A stretch of 64,000 nt of DNA from NCBI GenBank assembly GCA_964524185.1, contig CAZGCI010000009.1, positions 1 to 64,000 of the forward strand. The letters are read 5' to 3'. The notes beneath the pieces are model-generated. The model ran no database searches. It was not told the origin of the DNA and was given only the letters and a program-made list of their open reading frames with translations. The DNA comes from Thiohalocapsa sp964524185 (lineage in GTDB: Bacteria; Pseudomonadota; Gammaproteobacteria; Chromatiales; Chromatiaceae). The position numbers and the translations under genes were made by a program. Below are positions 17,658 through 25,667 of the stretch, piece after piece (position 1 is the first letter of the stretch; the number at the start of each line of letters is the position of its first letter).

Positions 17658-18548
17658 TTAGGCAGCCGCGGCCGCACCCGCGACGTGCGCGCAGGGCACG
17701 ATCAGTGGGCAGTCCAGCTCCGGGTGCGGCAGCACCCGCACAGGCAGCCCGAAGGCGTCTCGGATCGGCTGCGGCTTGAGCACCTCCCGCGGCGTGCCGC
17801 TGACGAGCAGCCGGCCCTGTTTCAACACCGCAATGCGGTCGGCGTATTGGGCGGCGAGGTTTAGGTCGTGCAGCACCACGAGCACGCCGAGTCGGCGGTC
17901 CTGGGTGCGGGACGCCCAACGGCGCACCAGTGCCAGCACGCTATGCTGGTGGGCGAGGTCCAGGCTCGCCGTAGGCTCGTCCAACAACAGCCACTGCGGC
18001 TCGTCGTCGGGCAGGGGCTCCCACAGCTGGGCCAACACCCGTGCTAGGTGCACGCGCTGGCGCTCGCCGCCGGAGAGGGTGGTATAGCGCCGTTCGGCCA
18101 AGTGGTCGGCTTCCGCGGCGGCCAGCGCTGCGGCGGCGATGGCAAGGTCTGCGCCACCTGAGGTACCCCGGTCGCAGTTGTGCGGGATACGCCCCATGAG
18201 CGCGACCTCCAGTGCCGTAAAAGGGAAGCCGAGGGGACTCGCCTGCGGCAGGACTGCGCGGCGCTTGGCGACATCCGCCGGGCGCCAGTGGCCGAGGGCA
18301 CGATTGTTGAGCAGAACCTGGCCCTGGTCTGGGCTGAGCTCTCCCGCCAGGCACTTGAGCAGCGTGGACTTACCGGCGCCGTTGGCCCCCAATAGCACCA
18401 GGACCTCACCGGCACGAAGCGCCAGGTCGACCCCCGCCAGTAGCCGCCGGCCCTGGCGCTGCACACCGACGCTCGACGCCGCCAACGGCGGCGCTGCCGC
18501 TGCGCCCGGGGGCGCGCCGGGCATGGCATTGTCGGCGTGTGCACTCAT
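17658..18548 (-). CDS. hmuV: Heme ABC transporter ATP-binding protein
   Basis: Product of 296 residues. Walker A GANGAGKS (about 54-61), signature LSGGERQRVHLAR, Walker B WLLLDEPTASLD and the H-loop VVLHDLN are intact. The FecE/BtuD-type spacing and the position next to a FecCD permease and a heme-binding protein identify HmuV. The start overlaps the hmuU stop as ATGA. A 20-residue Ala/Pro stretch precedes the domain and another Ala-rich tail follows it. Confidence 0.92.
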   Translation of the reverse strand: MSAHADNAMPGAPPGAAAAPPLAASSVGVQRQGRRLLAGVDLALRAGEVLVLLGANGAGKSTLLKCLAGELSPDQGQVLLNNRALGHWRPADVAKRRAVLPQASPLGFPFTALEVALMGRIPHNCDRGTSGGADLAIAAAALAAAEADHLAERRYTTLSGGERQRVHLARVLAQLWEPLPDDEPQWLLLDEPTASLDLAHQHSVLALVRRWASRTQDRRLGVLVVLHDLNLAAQYADRIAVLKQGRLLVSGTPREVLKPQPIRDAFGLPVRVLPHPELDCPLIVPCAHVAGAAAAA

Positions 18549-19633
18549 GGCGCCGTACGCCGCCAACGCAGCAATAGGGCCAGGAAGAAGGGGCCGCCGA
18601 GCAGCGCCGTCAGGATACCGATCGGCAGCTCCGCCGGCGTCACCAGCGTGCGCGCCAACAGGTCCGCCAAAAGCAGCAGCGCGCCGCCGAGCAGGGCCGA
18701 GCCCGGCAGCAGAAAACCGTGGTCCGGGCCCAGCGCTAGGCGCAGCAGGTGCGGCACCACCAGGCCAACAAAGCCGATGATGCCGCTCACGGCCACTGCT
18801 GCACCCACTGCCAGTGCAGCCAGCGCGACGATGATGCGCTGCATCTGCTGCACCGCGATGCCCAGGTGCCCGGCCTCGGCCTCGCCGAGCAGCAGGGCAT
18901 TGAGCGTGCGCGCCAGCAGTGGCAGCAGCAGCAGAGGTAGCGCGATGAGCAGTGCCGCGCTGCCCACCGTGGGCCACGTGGCCCCGCCCAGGCTGCCCAT
19001 GCTCCAGAAGGTGAGGGTGCGCAACTGTTGGTCGTCCGCTAGATAGGTGAGGAGGCCGGTGCCGGCGCCGCAGAGGGCATTGATGGCGATGCCGGCGAGC
19101 AGTAGCGTCGTGACCGAGGTGCGCCCGTCACCGCTGGCCAGCCGGTAGACCACGAGTGTGGTCAGGAGGCCGCCGGCGAAGGCAGCCAGCGGCAAGCTGA
19201 AAGGGCCAAGCGCAGCCGTTACGACGGCGAGTCCACTGCCGCCGAGTACGATCACGGACACCGCCGCCAGAGCGGCACCGGCGGAGACGCCAATGAGGCT
19301 CGGGTCCGCCAGCGGGTTGCGGAACAGCCCCTGCATTGCCGCGCCAGCTACCGCTAGGCCGGCGCCGACCAGGAGGCCAAGTAGGGTGCGGGGGAGGCGG
19401 ATGGAGAGGATCACCGCCTCGTGCTGGGGCAGCACCTCGCCGACCGGTAGCCCGGCGAGTTTGACCAGGGTGCGCAGCACGTCGGCCGGCGGGATATTCA
19501 CTGGACCGACTGCAATGGATAGGAGCGCCACAGCGCACACCAGCGACACCAGCGCCAGTAGGCTTAAGCGCCGCCGCTGGTGCTGCCGGATGAGGTGGCC
19601 CCCGGCCCGGATGGACATGGCGGTGCTGTGCAT
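18545..19633 (-). CDS. hmuU: Heme ABC transporter permease, FecCD family
   Basis: Product of 362 residues with about ten membrane helices. FecCD hallmarks are present: LPRTLLGLLVGAGLAVAGA, then QGLFRNPLADPSLIGVSAGA in the N-terminal half and VGLVVPHLLRLALGPDHG near the C-terminus. It is the membrane channel of the inner-membrane heme importer HmuTUV. The start is uncertain between ATGs at 19633 and 19618; neither has a clear ribosome site. The stop is 19 bases from hmuT and overlaps hmuV. Confidence 0.92.
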   Translation of the reverse strand: MHSTAMSIRAGGHLIRQHQRRRLSLLALVSLVCAVALLSIAVGPVNIPPADVLRTLVKLAGLPVGEVLPQHEAVILSIRLPRTLLGLLVGAGLAVAGAAMQGLFRNPLADPSLIGVSAGAALAAVSVIVLGGSGLAVVTAALGPFSLPLAAFAGGLLTTLVVYRLASGDGRTSVTTLLLAGIAINALCGAGTGLLTYLADDQQLRTLTFWSMGSLGGATWPTVGSAALLIALPLLLLPLLARTLNALLLGEAEAGHLGIAVQQMQRIIVALAALAVGAAVAVSGIIGFVGLVVPHLLRLALGPDHGFLLPGSALLGGALLLLADLLARTLVTPAELPIGILTALLGGPFFLALLLRWRRTAP

Positions 19634-19652
19634 GAGCGTGTCTGCGGTGGGA

Positions 19653-20567
19653 TCAGGAGCCGTCGGTGAGGGTGCCGAGCAAGCGGGCCAGCGTCGCTGT
19701 GGCCTCACCGAGCCTTGGTCCGAAGGCGAGCAGCAGCGGACCATCCATGGCCATGACGCGTCCGCTCTGACCGGCGGGCGTCGCAGCCAGGCCCGCGCGT
19801 TGCAATAGCCCGGCCTTGCCGCCGATGCCCTCGAGGTTGCGCTCGGTGATCAGGATCACGTCCGGCGCCGCGGCGAGGGTGGCCTCCGCGCTCAGCGGTT
19901 TGTAGCCGGAGAAGGCGTCGTGCAGCACGTTCTCGCCGCCGGCGAGCCGAATCACGGTGTCGGCGGCGGTGTCCCGACCGGCTGCGAGGTCGTTGCCGCT
20001 GCCGGTGTGCAGCAGGAAGAGCACCCGCGGGCGGTCTGCGGCGGTCACCGACGGAGCGTCCGCGGTGGCGTCGCGCACCTGCGCAAGCTCGCGCTCGATA
20101 CGCGCGCGCAGCGCGGCCGCCCCGGGCTTAGCGTCTAGCACTTCGGCGACGGCATCGATCTTCGCGTGCAGGCCCGCGACTGTCGGTGCGTCCGGGATGA
20201 TACGGGTCGATACGCCTGCCAGCTGGATCTGCTCGAGCACCTCGGGCGGGCCGGCATCGACCGTGGCCAGCAACAGATCCGGGGAGAGGCTCAGCAGCCC
20301 CTCAGCGGATAGGGCACGTTTGTAGCCCACCTTCGGTAGGTCCGCCGCGGCCGATGGATACAGGCTGGTGGTATCGACGCCCACAAGCCGGTCGGCGGCA
20401 CCCAGTGCAAAGACGATCTCGGTCAGCGCACCGTCCACGGCGACGATCCGTTGCGGTGCCTCGGCGCGGGCGGTGGCGCTGGCGGCTATGAGGGCGAGGG
20501 CCAGCAGCCCGAACCGGCACTTGAGGCTGCGGCCGTTGATGCGAGCCGGGTGTTCTGTGGTGCTCAT
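19653..20567 (-). CDS. hmuT: Periplasmic heme-binding protein
   Basis: Product of 304 residues with a signal peptide (hydrophobic LLALALIAASATARA). The class III binding-protein fold is recognisable: RIVAVDGALTEIVFALGA at the N-terminus, GPPEVLEQIQ and a helical backbone, then DVILITE. HmuT/PhuT proteins bind heme in the cleft, commonly by Tyr or His. The start overlaps the hmuS stop as ATGA, so translation is coupled. It delivers heme from the receptor to HmuUV. Confidence 0.92.
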   Translation of the reverse strand: MSTTEHPARINGRSLKCRFGLLALALIAASATARAEAPQRIVAVDGALTEIVFALGAADRLVGVDTTSLYPSAAADLPKVGYKRALSAEGLLSLSPDLLLATVDAGPPEVLEQIQLAGVSTRIIPDAPTVAGLHAKIDAVAEVLDAKPGAAALRARIERELAQVRDATADAPSVTAADRPRVLFLLHTGSGNDLAAGRDTAADTVIRLAGGENVLHDAFSGYKPLSAEATLAAAPDVILITERNLEGIGGKAGLLQRAGLAATPAGQSGRVMAMDGPLLLAFGPRLGEATATLARLLGTLTDGS

Positions 20568-21703
20568 TGGCCGGCTCCGACGAAGTCCTCGGCGGCGGCG
20601 GCCGTCCCCAGGAGGTCGCGCCAGTGCGGTGACTCTGCCTGCTCGCCCTTGCGCTTGCCGAAGCACTGCAGCAGCAGCTCGCCGGCGGCGTCGTAGCACT
20701 CCAGGCTGGTGATCACGCCCTGGCGGGTCGGCTTGCGGACCAGCCAGGCGTCGGTGAGGGCCGGCTGCCACAGGTGTAGGCTGAATCCCGGATCCATGAC
20801 GTTCAGCCATTGCCCAACGGTCTCCAACCGTCGAATCCGGCCGGTATGAATCTGCAGGCAGCCGGGGTTGCCGACGAAGATCATGATCTCCAGGCCGCTG
20901 TCACGGGCCAGCTCCAGCACCGCGCGGCAGCTGTCGGTGGCGACGCGTCGCGCCAGGTCGTCACCCACGAGGCGCAGCGCTTGCCTGCGCTCTGCGCCGA
21001 AGCGTCGCAACACGCCGAAGAAGTCGTGCGTATTGGACATGCCGTGCCAGGCGGTGCGCAGACCCTCGGTGTCGATGTCCGTGTCGGGGGCCGCCGGCGG
21101 CGGTGCTGGCGGAGCGGTCACGATCAGTGGCGGCGCAGTTGCGTCTTGATAGGCGTCGCCGAGTGCAGTCCAGGCGTCGCACACCGTGTCCTCGACCCGG
21201 TAGACCTTGTGCATGGCCAGCCCTGCAGCGTTGAAGAACTGCAGGCTCTCGCGCGGGCCTGAGCGGGATGCCTCGCGCACCGCGAAGCCGTGTGCCCAAT
21301 GACGCAGGAACAAGCGCAGGTCCACTGCTGCACCCACGACCTGACCCATGCGGTGCTCTGGATAGATCTCCACCGCCTCCACTGGACCGGTCTTCTCGAT
21401 GACCACCCCATCGTTGCGCGTCAGCGCCATGACGGGTCCAACGTCACGCAGTGCTTGCATGATCCCGCCCCAATCCGAGCGGAGCCGGCGACTGGCTGGG
21501 TTGGAGGCCACCAGCTCCGCCTCAGTGACGCCAAGGCGCGCGGCGGCGTCCCGAGCCCGCACCTGGGGCAGCTCCTCGCGCAGCGCCTGCCAGCGGCTCC
21601 ACAAGGCGTCCAGCTGGTGCGCGGCCATGCTGTGCTTAGAGGTGTGCGCGCGGGGCTCGGGTCGGGTGCCGGACTGCTTCTGAGGCTGGAGGTCAGGCGA
21701 CAT
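20564..21703 (-). CDS. hmuS: Cytoplasmic hemin-degrading factor HmuS/ChuS family
   Basis: Product of 379 residues made of two repeats of the HemS/ChuX-like domain. Repeat 1 has LRSDWGGIMQALRDVGPVMA, EIYPEHRMGQVVG and AGLAMHKVY, which contains the likely heme-side His; repeat 2 has the parallel LARDSGLEIMIFVGNPG and LTDAWLVRKPT. The start at 21703 is fixed by GGAGGAGG seven bases upstream. The first codons overlap the end of the monooxygenase gene by 11 bases. HmuS proteins store, traffic or degrade heme in the cytoplasm. Confidence 0.92.
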   Translation of the reverse strand: MSPDLQPQKQSGTRPEPRAHTSKHSMAAHQLDALWSRWQALREELPQVRARDAAARLGVTEAELVASNPASRRLRSDWGGIMQALRDVGPVMALTRNDGVVIEKTGPVEAVEIYPEHRMGQVVGAAVDLRLFLRHWAHGFAVREASRSGPRESLQFFNAAGLAMHKVYRVEDTVCDAWTALGDAYQDATAPPLIVTAPPAPPPAAPDTDIDTEGLRTAWHGMSNTHDFFGVLRRFGAERRQALRLVGDDLARRVATDSCRAVLELARDSGLEIMIFVGNPGCLQIHTGRIRRLETVGQWLNVMDPGFSLHLWQPALTDAWLVRKPTRQGVITSLECYDAAGELLLQCFGKRKGEQAESPHWRDLLGTAAAAEDFVGAGQ

Positions 21704-22016
21704 GGGCCGCCTCCTCCAGTACGACGTCAAAACCCTCGAACACGGGCGGACCGGCGTAAGTACCCTGCGGCGCTTTGGCCTGGGCATGGGCCTTATGGAA
21801 GGCCTCGGATTGGCGCCAAGCGTCAAAGTGGTCACGGGATGCCCATTGGGTATGGGAGGCGTACAGGCGGCAGTCCCCGTCCTCCGGCCCTCGCAACAGC
21901 CGGAAGCTGAGGAAACCGTCGAGCGCCGCGAGGTGCGACTCGCGATCGCGCCACATCTGCTCGAAGGGGGCCTCGAAGCCCTTGTTGATACGAAATCGGT
22001 TCATGGCGATGAACAT
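21693..22016 (-). CDS. HmoA-like antibiotic biosynthesis monooxygenase (heme-degrading type)
   Basis: Product of 107 residues, the length of an ABM (dimeric alpha/beta barrel) protein. MNRFRINKGFEAPFEQMW and LDGFLSFRLLRGPED fit the HmoA/IsdG-type heme mono-oxygenases. AGGAG lies 10 bases before the ATG at 22016. Directly upstream of hmuS and overlapping it by 11 bases, it would give an oxygen-dependent heme-opening route beside the radical SAM enzyme. Family membership is good; the heme activity is inferred from context. Confidence 0.8.
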   Translation of the reverse strand: MFIAMNRFRINKGFEAPFEQMWRDRESHLAALDGFLSFRLLRGPEDGDCRLYASHTQWASRDHFDAWRQSEAFHKAHAQAKAPQGTYAGPPVFEGFDVVLEEAAHVA

Positions 22017-22064
22017 ACGGGTCAGGCTCCTGAGTGGGGTCGCGTATGGACGGGCTCGGCGCGC

Positions 22065-22385
22065 TTAGTGGGAGGCCCGCCGTCGCCCCGTGTGGCGCCG
22101 ACGGGGCCTCTGGGCAATCGGCAATTGAGCGTTGGTCTCGGGCTCAGCATCGGTCTGGCACACGCGTATGCGGCGTGCCAAATGTTCCGGCAGGTGCACG
22201 CGCCGCGTGCCGACCGCGACGATGAGATCACCATAGTCCCCGCGGTGCTCGACGCGCAGGATCGCGCGGGCATCGATGCCGAGCAGCTGCAGGCGATGCT
22301 GTGCCATCGGGCTGGTGACGGCCTCGATACGGGTCTGCTCACCCACGGGGGACGTTGTCAGCAACTGATACTGGGCTTGGATCAT
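22065..22385 (-). CDS. FeoA-domain-like small protein at head of heme operon
   Basis: Product of 106 residues (ATG at 22385; a GTG at 22400 is possible). The core SPMAQHRLQLLGIDARAILR with DYGDLIVAVGTRRVHL has the SH3-like FeoA pattern of a basic turn, LxxLGI and a final beta strand, followed by an Arg-rich tail (RPRRRHTGRRR). It is the first gene of the heme operon, 48 bases before the monooxygenase gene, with a Fur-like site 50 bases upstream. FeoA proteins normally assist FeoB; a FeoA-like protein in front of heme genes suggests a distinct adaptor. I am moderately sure of the fold. Confidence 0.6.
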   Translation of the reverse strand: MIQAQYQLLTTSPVGEQTRIEAVTSPMAQHRLQLLGIDARAILRVEHRGDYGDLIVAVGTRRVHLPEHLARRIRVCQTDAEPETNAQLPIAQRPRRRHTGRRRASH

Positions 22386-22432
22386 GGGTGTCGCGGCCAC
22401 CTAGCGTTGGATACCAAGGCGGTAACACTATG

Positions 22433-22453
22433 ACGAATGCGACTCATATGCAA
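22433..22453. promoter_or_regulatory. Fur-like operator of heme operon
   Basis: CGAATGCGACTCATATGCA, about 50 bases before the first gene of the minus-strand heme operon, carries GCATATG and CGAATGCG halves like those of the perfect palindrome at 23354. Confidence 0.45.
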
Positions 22454-22562
22454 TACCGGAAAACCGGGGGTTTCCGTCGGGTTTCGCCCTGGCTGAGGGC
22501 GTGACACAAGCATCGGGTGCTCGTCGACCACCGGTTTGGCAGTAGTTGTAAAAGCAGGTGAG

Positions 22563-22582
22563 TCGTATTATCGTTATTGTTC
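22563..22582. promoter_or_regulatory. Fur-box-like site between heme operon and azurin
   Basis: The minus strand reads AACAATAACGATAATACGAC, close to the AATnATAAT hexamer array of Fur sites. It is about 165 bases before azurin and 180 before the heme operon. The rest of the 22401-22747 gap holds no gene. Confidence 0.5.
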
Positions 22583-22747
22583 GAAGTGTGCTGCTCGGCG
22601 AGGGTCTCGCGGGGCGTGCGATTGATAAGGGCTCTAAGCAGCAACGCCAAAGCGCCGGACAGCGCCCGTTGATGCTGGCCGCAGCACGGGCACGCAATGG
22701 CAGATTCCTGCGTGCGCTCCCAGCGCAACATCTGAGGACTACAACCG

Positions 22748-23203
22748 ATGCAAAAACCGTCACTCTCCGCCGGCCTTGTTGCCGTTCTGGCCGTTGGACT
22801 AGGGGGCACCGCCCGCGCGGCCTGCGATTTCGCTGTCGAGGTCAACGATACGATGGCCTTCCAAATGCAGCAGATGGTCGCCGACCAGAGCTGCGAAACC
22901 ATCAACGTCACGATTACGCATACCGGCCAGCTGCCGGCAAAGACGATGGGCCATAACTGGACCCTGACCAAGACGGAGGATTATCAGCCGGTCGCCATCG
23001 AGGGCATGAACGCTGGACTTGAAAACGACTACATCAAGCCGGGTGACGAGCGGGTAATCGCGCACACCAAGGTCGTTGGCGGCGGGGAGAGCGACAGCAT
23101 CAGCTTTTCGGCAAGCACGTTGGAGGCCGGAGCCGATTACACGTTCTTCTGTTCCTTCCCCGGTCATTGGGCCGTCATGCACGGCGTGTTCACCGTGAAC
23201 TGA
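22748..23203 (+). CDS. azu: Azurin
   Basis: Product of 151 residues with a signal peptide cut after ARA (about residue 24-25). The type 1 copper ligands are H69 (in MGHNW), C135, H140 and M144 (CSFPGHWAVM), and the C26-C49 disulfide pair is present. GAGGA is about 10 bases upstream of the ATG. Azurin carries electrons in the periplasm, for example between the cytochrome bc1 complex and terminal reductases. It sits between the divergent heme operon and the TonB operon, sharing their regulatory gap, so it may respond to iron. Confidence 0.95.
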   Translation: MQKPSLSAGLVAVLAVGLGGTARAACDFAVEVNDTMAFQMQQMVADQSCETINVTITHTGQLPAKTMGHNWTLTKTEDYQPVAIEGMNAGLENDYIKPGDERVIAHTKVVGGGESDSISFSASTLEAGADYTFFCSFPGHWAVMHGVFTVN

Positions 23204-23353
23204 AGTCGCCTGAGCGGAGGGGCGCACCCGATGGGCGGTCTCGCGGCCGCGCATTGTCTCCATCGGGTTTGCCACACGATGAGTGCGACCGGGGCATGCG
23301 CGAGGCCAGCCCGTGGCTGCCTGTCCGTCCGGTGGCTCGAGCGATAGTGACGC

Positions 23354-23373
23354 TTCGCATATGCATATGCGAA
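23354..23373. promoter_or_regulatory. Perfect 20-bp palindromic operator before TonB operon
   Basis: TTCGCATATGCATATGCGAA is its own reverse complement over all 20 bases. It precedes the periplasmic protein-exbB-exbD-exbD-tonB operon and resembles the overlapping hexamer layout of Fur sites. It lies in the 287-base gap after azurin, which holds nothing else. Confidence 0.6.
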
Positions 23374-23490
23374 AGACTTTCGTTCGCCTTTGTGCTACGT
23401 TAACGTTTTCGCTTCGGCGCTGTTGTAGTGCCACGGCTTCATCATTGTCGGGCTCCGGCTCAACCTCGTGCTGCCTTTGTCAGATTTCCC

Positions 23491-23958
23491 ATGCAAGGCC
23501 CCCCAAACGCCCGCCCCGCACGGCTGCCCCATGCAGTCACCGCCCGCGCCCGTCGTCTCGCCTTCGGCTTGGCGGTTGCCGCGGCGACGTCATCGGCGGC
23601 TGAGACTGACCACAGGATCGAGGTCGAGCTTAACAAGCTCGAGCCAGCCGAGGACGCTTGCCGTCCGTACCTGGTGTTTCGCAACCAGGGGGTTGTGCCA
23701 CTGCAGTCCCTAGCCATGGAGCTCGTGCTGTTCGATACCGATGGCTTCATCCTGCGGCACTTCAGCCTGGAAGCCGCGCCGCTGGACGCGGGTAAGACCA
23801 GCGTCAAGCTGTTTGAGATTCCGGATCTGCAGTGCGACGCCATCGGCCGCATCCTGCTCAATCACGTCAACGCCTGTGCGGGTGCCGATGGCGCGTTGGA
23901 TGACTGTATGGCGCGCATCCAACTGTCCTCGCGACTTCCGGTGAACTTCTTCAAATAG
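23491..23958 (+). CDS. Periplasmic protein of TonB operon, unknown
   Basis: Product of 155 residues with a basic n-region and a Tat- or Sec-type signal (ARRLAFGLAVAAATSSAA). The mature part is beta-rich with Cys at CRPYLVF, LQCDAIG, NACAG and DDCMARIQ, which could pair as disulfides. Similar small exported proteins are known at the head of exbBD/tonB operons, but I cannot name the family. The start is uncertain: a GTG at 23428 is also in frame. It is 17 bases before exbB and downstream of the 20-bp palindrome. A role as a sensor or accessory of the energy-transducing complex is inference. Confidence 0.6.
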   Translation: MQGPPNARPARLPHAVTARARRLAFGLAVAAATSSAAETDHRIEVELNKLEPAEDACRPYLVFRNQGVVPLQSLAMELVLFDTDGFILRHFSLEAAPLDAGKTSVKLFEIPDLQCDAIGRILLNHVNACAGADGALDDCMARIQLSSRLPVNFFK

Positions 23959-23975
23959 CGGACGAAATTGCTGTC

Positions 23976-24857
23976 ATGAACGATCTCACCACAGACGATA
24001 TGTCGATAGAGTCCGCGCCGGCCGCTGCTGATGCTGACCCGATGACGGCGCCGGCGGCAGACCTTGCAGCGTCCACCGGCGATACGGTTTCGGCATTCTG
24101 GTACGGGGCGGTCGACACACTGCCGGGCGCGGATGTCGTGGCGGGCATCCAGGGCAGGGTTCAGGATCTGTTTGCTGCCGGCGGACCGGTTGTCGCCGTG
24201 CTTGCGTTGCTGTCGGTGGTCGCGTTGGCCATCGTCCTGCTCAAGCTCTGGCAATTTCAGCAGATTCAGCTGAACCGGCTTGGACCGGTAAAGACCGCGC
24301 TGCAACGCTGGCAGAACGGCGAGGATCAGGCCGCCATCGACGCGGTCGCCGGCAGCAGGCAGCCGGTGGCGCATCTCCTTGAGGTTGCCATCGTTGGACT
24401 GCGGCGTCCGGGGGTCGACCTGGCCCTGTTACGCGAGGAACTAGCCCGCATCGCCGGCAGCCAACTGGAACGCCTGCGCAGTCATCTGCGGACGCTGGAG
24501 GTCATCGGTACGCTAAGCCCGCTGCTCGGTCTGCTCGGCACCGTGCTCGGCATAATCGAGGCATTCCGGCAGTTAGAGGTCGCCGGCAGCCAGGTCGATC
24601 CAGCCATCTTGTCCGGCGGTATTTGGCAGGCGCTGTTGACCACCGCGGTGGGCTTAACCGTTGCTATCCCGGTGGTGCTAACGCATACCTGGCTCGAGCG
24701 CCGCGTCGACCGATGTGGTCACCAGATGGAAGACGCCGTAACGCAGGTCTTCACGCGCGGGCTGAGAGCCGCAGGGTCAGCCCTGCAGCAAAACCCCGAG
24801 CCGACACGAGCATTGCCGCAAAACACCGGCACGCCTGCGGTCGGCTATGCAACTTGA
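23976..24857 (+). CDS. exbB: ExbB/TolQ proton channel subunit
   Basis: Product of 293 residues. An acidic N-terminal extension of about 65 residues precedes the first membrane helix (VVAVLALLSVVALAIVLLKL). The conserved loop LRTLEVIGTLSPLLGLLGTV and the third helix GIWQALLTTAVGLTVAIPVV are the hallmarks of MotA/TolQ/ExbB proton channels. The stop overlaps exbD by 11 bases. With ExbD and TonB it drives outer-membrane receptors such as the heme receptor. Confidence 0.92.
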   Translation: MNDLTTDDMSIESAPAAADADPMTAPAADLAASTGDTVSAFWYGAVDTLPGADVVAGIQGRVQDLFAAGGPVVAVLALLSVVALAIVLLKLWQFQQIQLNRLGPVKTALQRWQNGEDQAAIDAVAGSRQPVAHLLEVAIVGLRRPGVDLALLREELARIAGSQLERLRSHLRTLEVIGTLSPLLGLLGTVLGIIEAFRQLEVAGSQVDPAILSGGIWQALLTTAVGLTVAIPVVLTHTWLERRVDRCGHQMEDAVTQVFTRGLRAAGSALQQNPEPTRALPQNTGTPAVGYAT

Positions 24858-25248
24858 TCTGCCCGCACGACGCGGGGGTCGGGCCATTGGCTTGACACCC
24901 CTGATCGACGTCGTGTTCATCCTGCTGCTGTTCTTTCTGCTCGCTTCCCACTTCCACCAATGGCGAGTGCTGCAGCTGGACACCGCGATGGCGGCCGTCA
25001 CTGAGACCAGCGCCGACGCGAGCCAGCCGCCGGCTGTGCTGCTCCGTGTCCAGGTGGACGGTACCTTGGACATCAACGGGACGGCGGTGGAACTGGCGGG
25101 CCTGCAGGCCGTCCTTGATCAGTATCGCGCGCGTCGCGCAGACCTTTCCGTGGTGATTGCGCCCAATTCTGACGTGCGCCTACAAGCCCTAGTAAACGTC
25201 ATTGATGCTGTCGCTGCCGCCGGCATCGAGCGGGTGAGTCTGCAATGA
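24847..25248 (+). CDS. exbD: ExbD biopolymer transport protein, copy 1
   Basis: Product of 133 residues. One membrane helix near the N-terminus carries the proton-path Asp (LTPLIDVVFILLLFFLLAS), followed by the periplasmic domain with VVIAPNSDVRLQALVNVIDA. It overlaps exbB (11 bases) and the next exbD (4 bases, ATGA). Confidence 0.92.
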   Translation: MQLDLPARRGGRAIGLTPLIDVVFILLLFFLLASHFHQWRVLQLDTAMAAVTETSADASQPPAVLLRVQVDGTLDINGTAVELAGLQAVLDQYRARRADLSVVIAPNSDVRLQALVNVIDAVAAAGIERVSLQ

Positions 25249-25667
25249 GATTCACACACCGGCGCGCACGGCGACGGGATGACGAGCATTTGATCCCGCT
25301 CATTAACGTTATTTTCCTGATGTTGATCTTTTTTATGATTGTCGGCCAGATCGAAGCCACGGGGGCCCTGCAGGTCGAGCCGCCTGAATCGCTGCAGGAG
25401 GCTTCCGCCAACGCCGGCGAACGGTTGCTGTTGCTGGCGGCGGATGGGCGCCTCGCCATGGACGGCCGGGTCTTGTCGCGGGAGGCGTTGCAGGCGCATC
25501 TGGGCACCTCGCGGCCCGCTGATACCACTGCGGAGCCCGCGCCCCCCTTGACGCTCAAGGCCGACGCTGGGGTCACTGCCACCCTCCTGCGGGAGACGTT
25601 GGTCCTGCTGGAAGACGCCGGGATTGGGAGGGTGCGACTGCTTACGGTTGCGGCGAGCCAGGGCTGA
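25245..25667 (+). CDS. exbD: ExbD-like protein, copy 2
   Basis: Product of 140 residues. It has the ExbD layout, but the membrane helix reads LIPLINVIFLMLIFFMIVG: the Asp that conducts protons in ExbD (LIDVVF in copy 1) is Asn here. That is a notable change, because this Asp is essential in classical ExbD. The pair may form a mixed ExbD dimer with one competent Asp. It shares a TGATG junction with tonB. Confidence 0.88.
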   Translation: MRFTHRRARRRDDEHLIPLINVIFLMLIFFMIVGQIEATGALQVEPPESLQEASANAGERLLLLAADGRLAMDGRVLSREALQAHLGTSRPADTTAEPAPPLTLKADAGVTATLLRETLVLLEDAGIGRVRLLTVAASQG

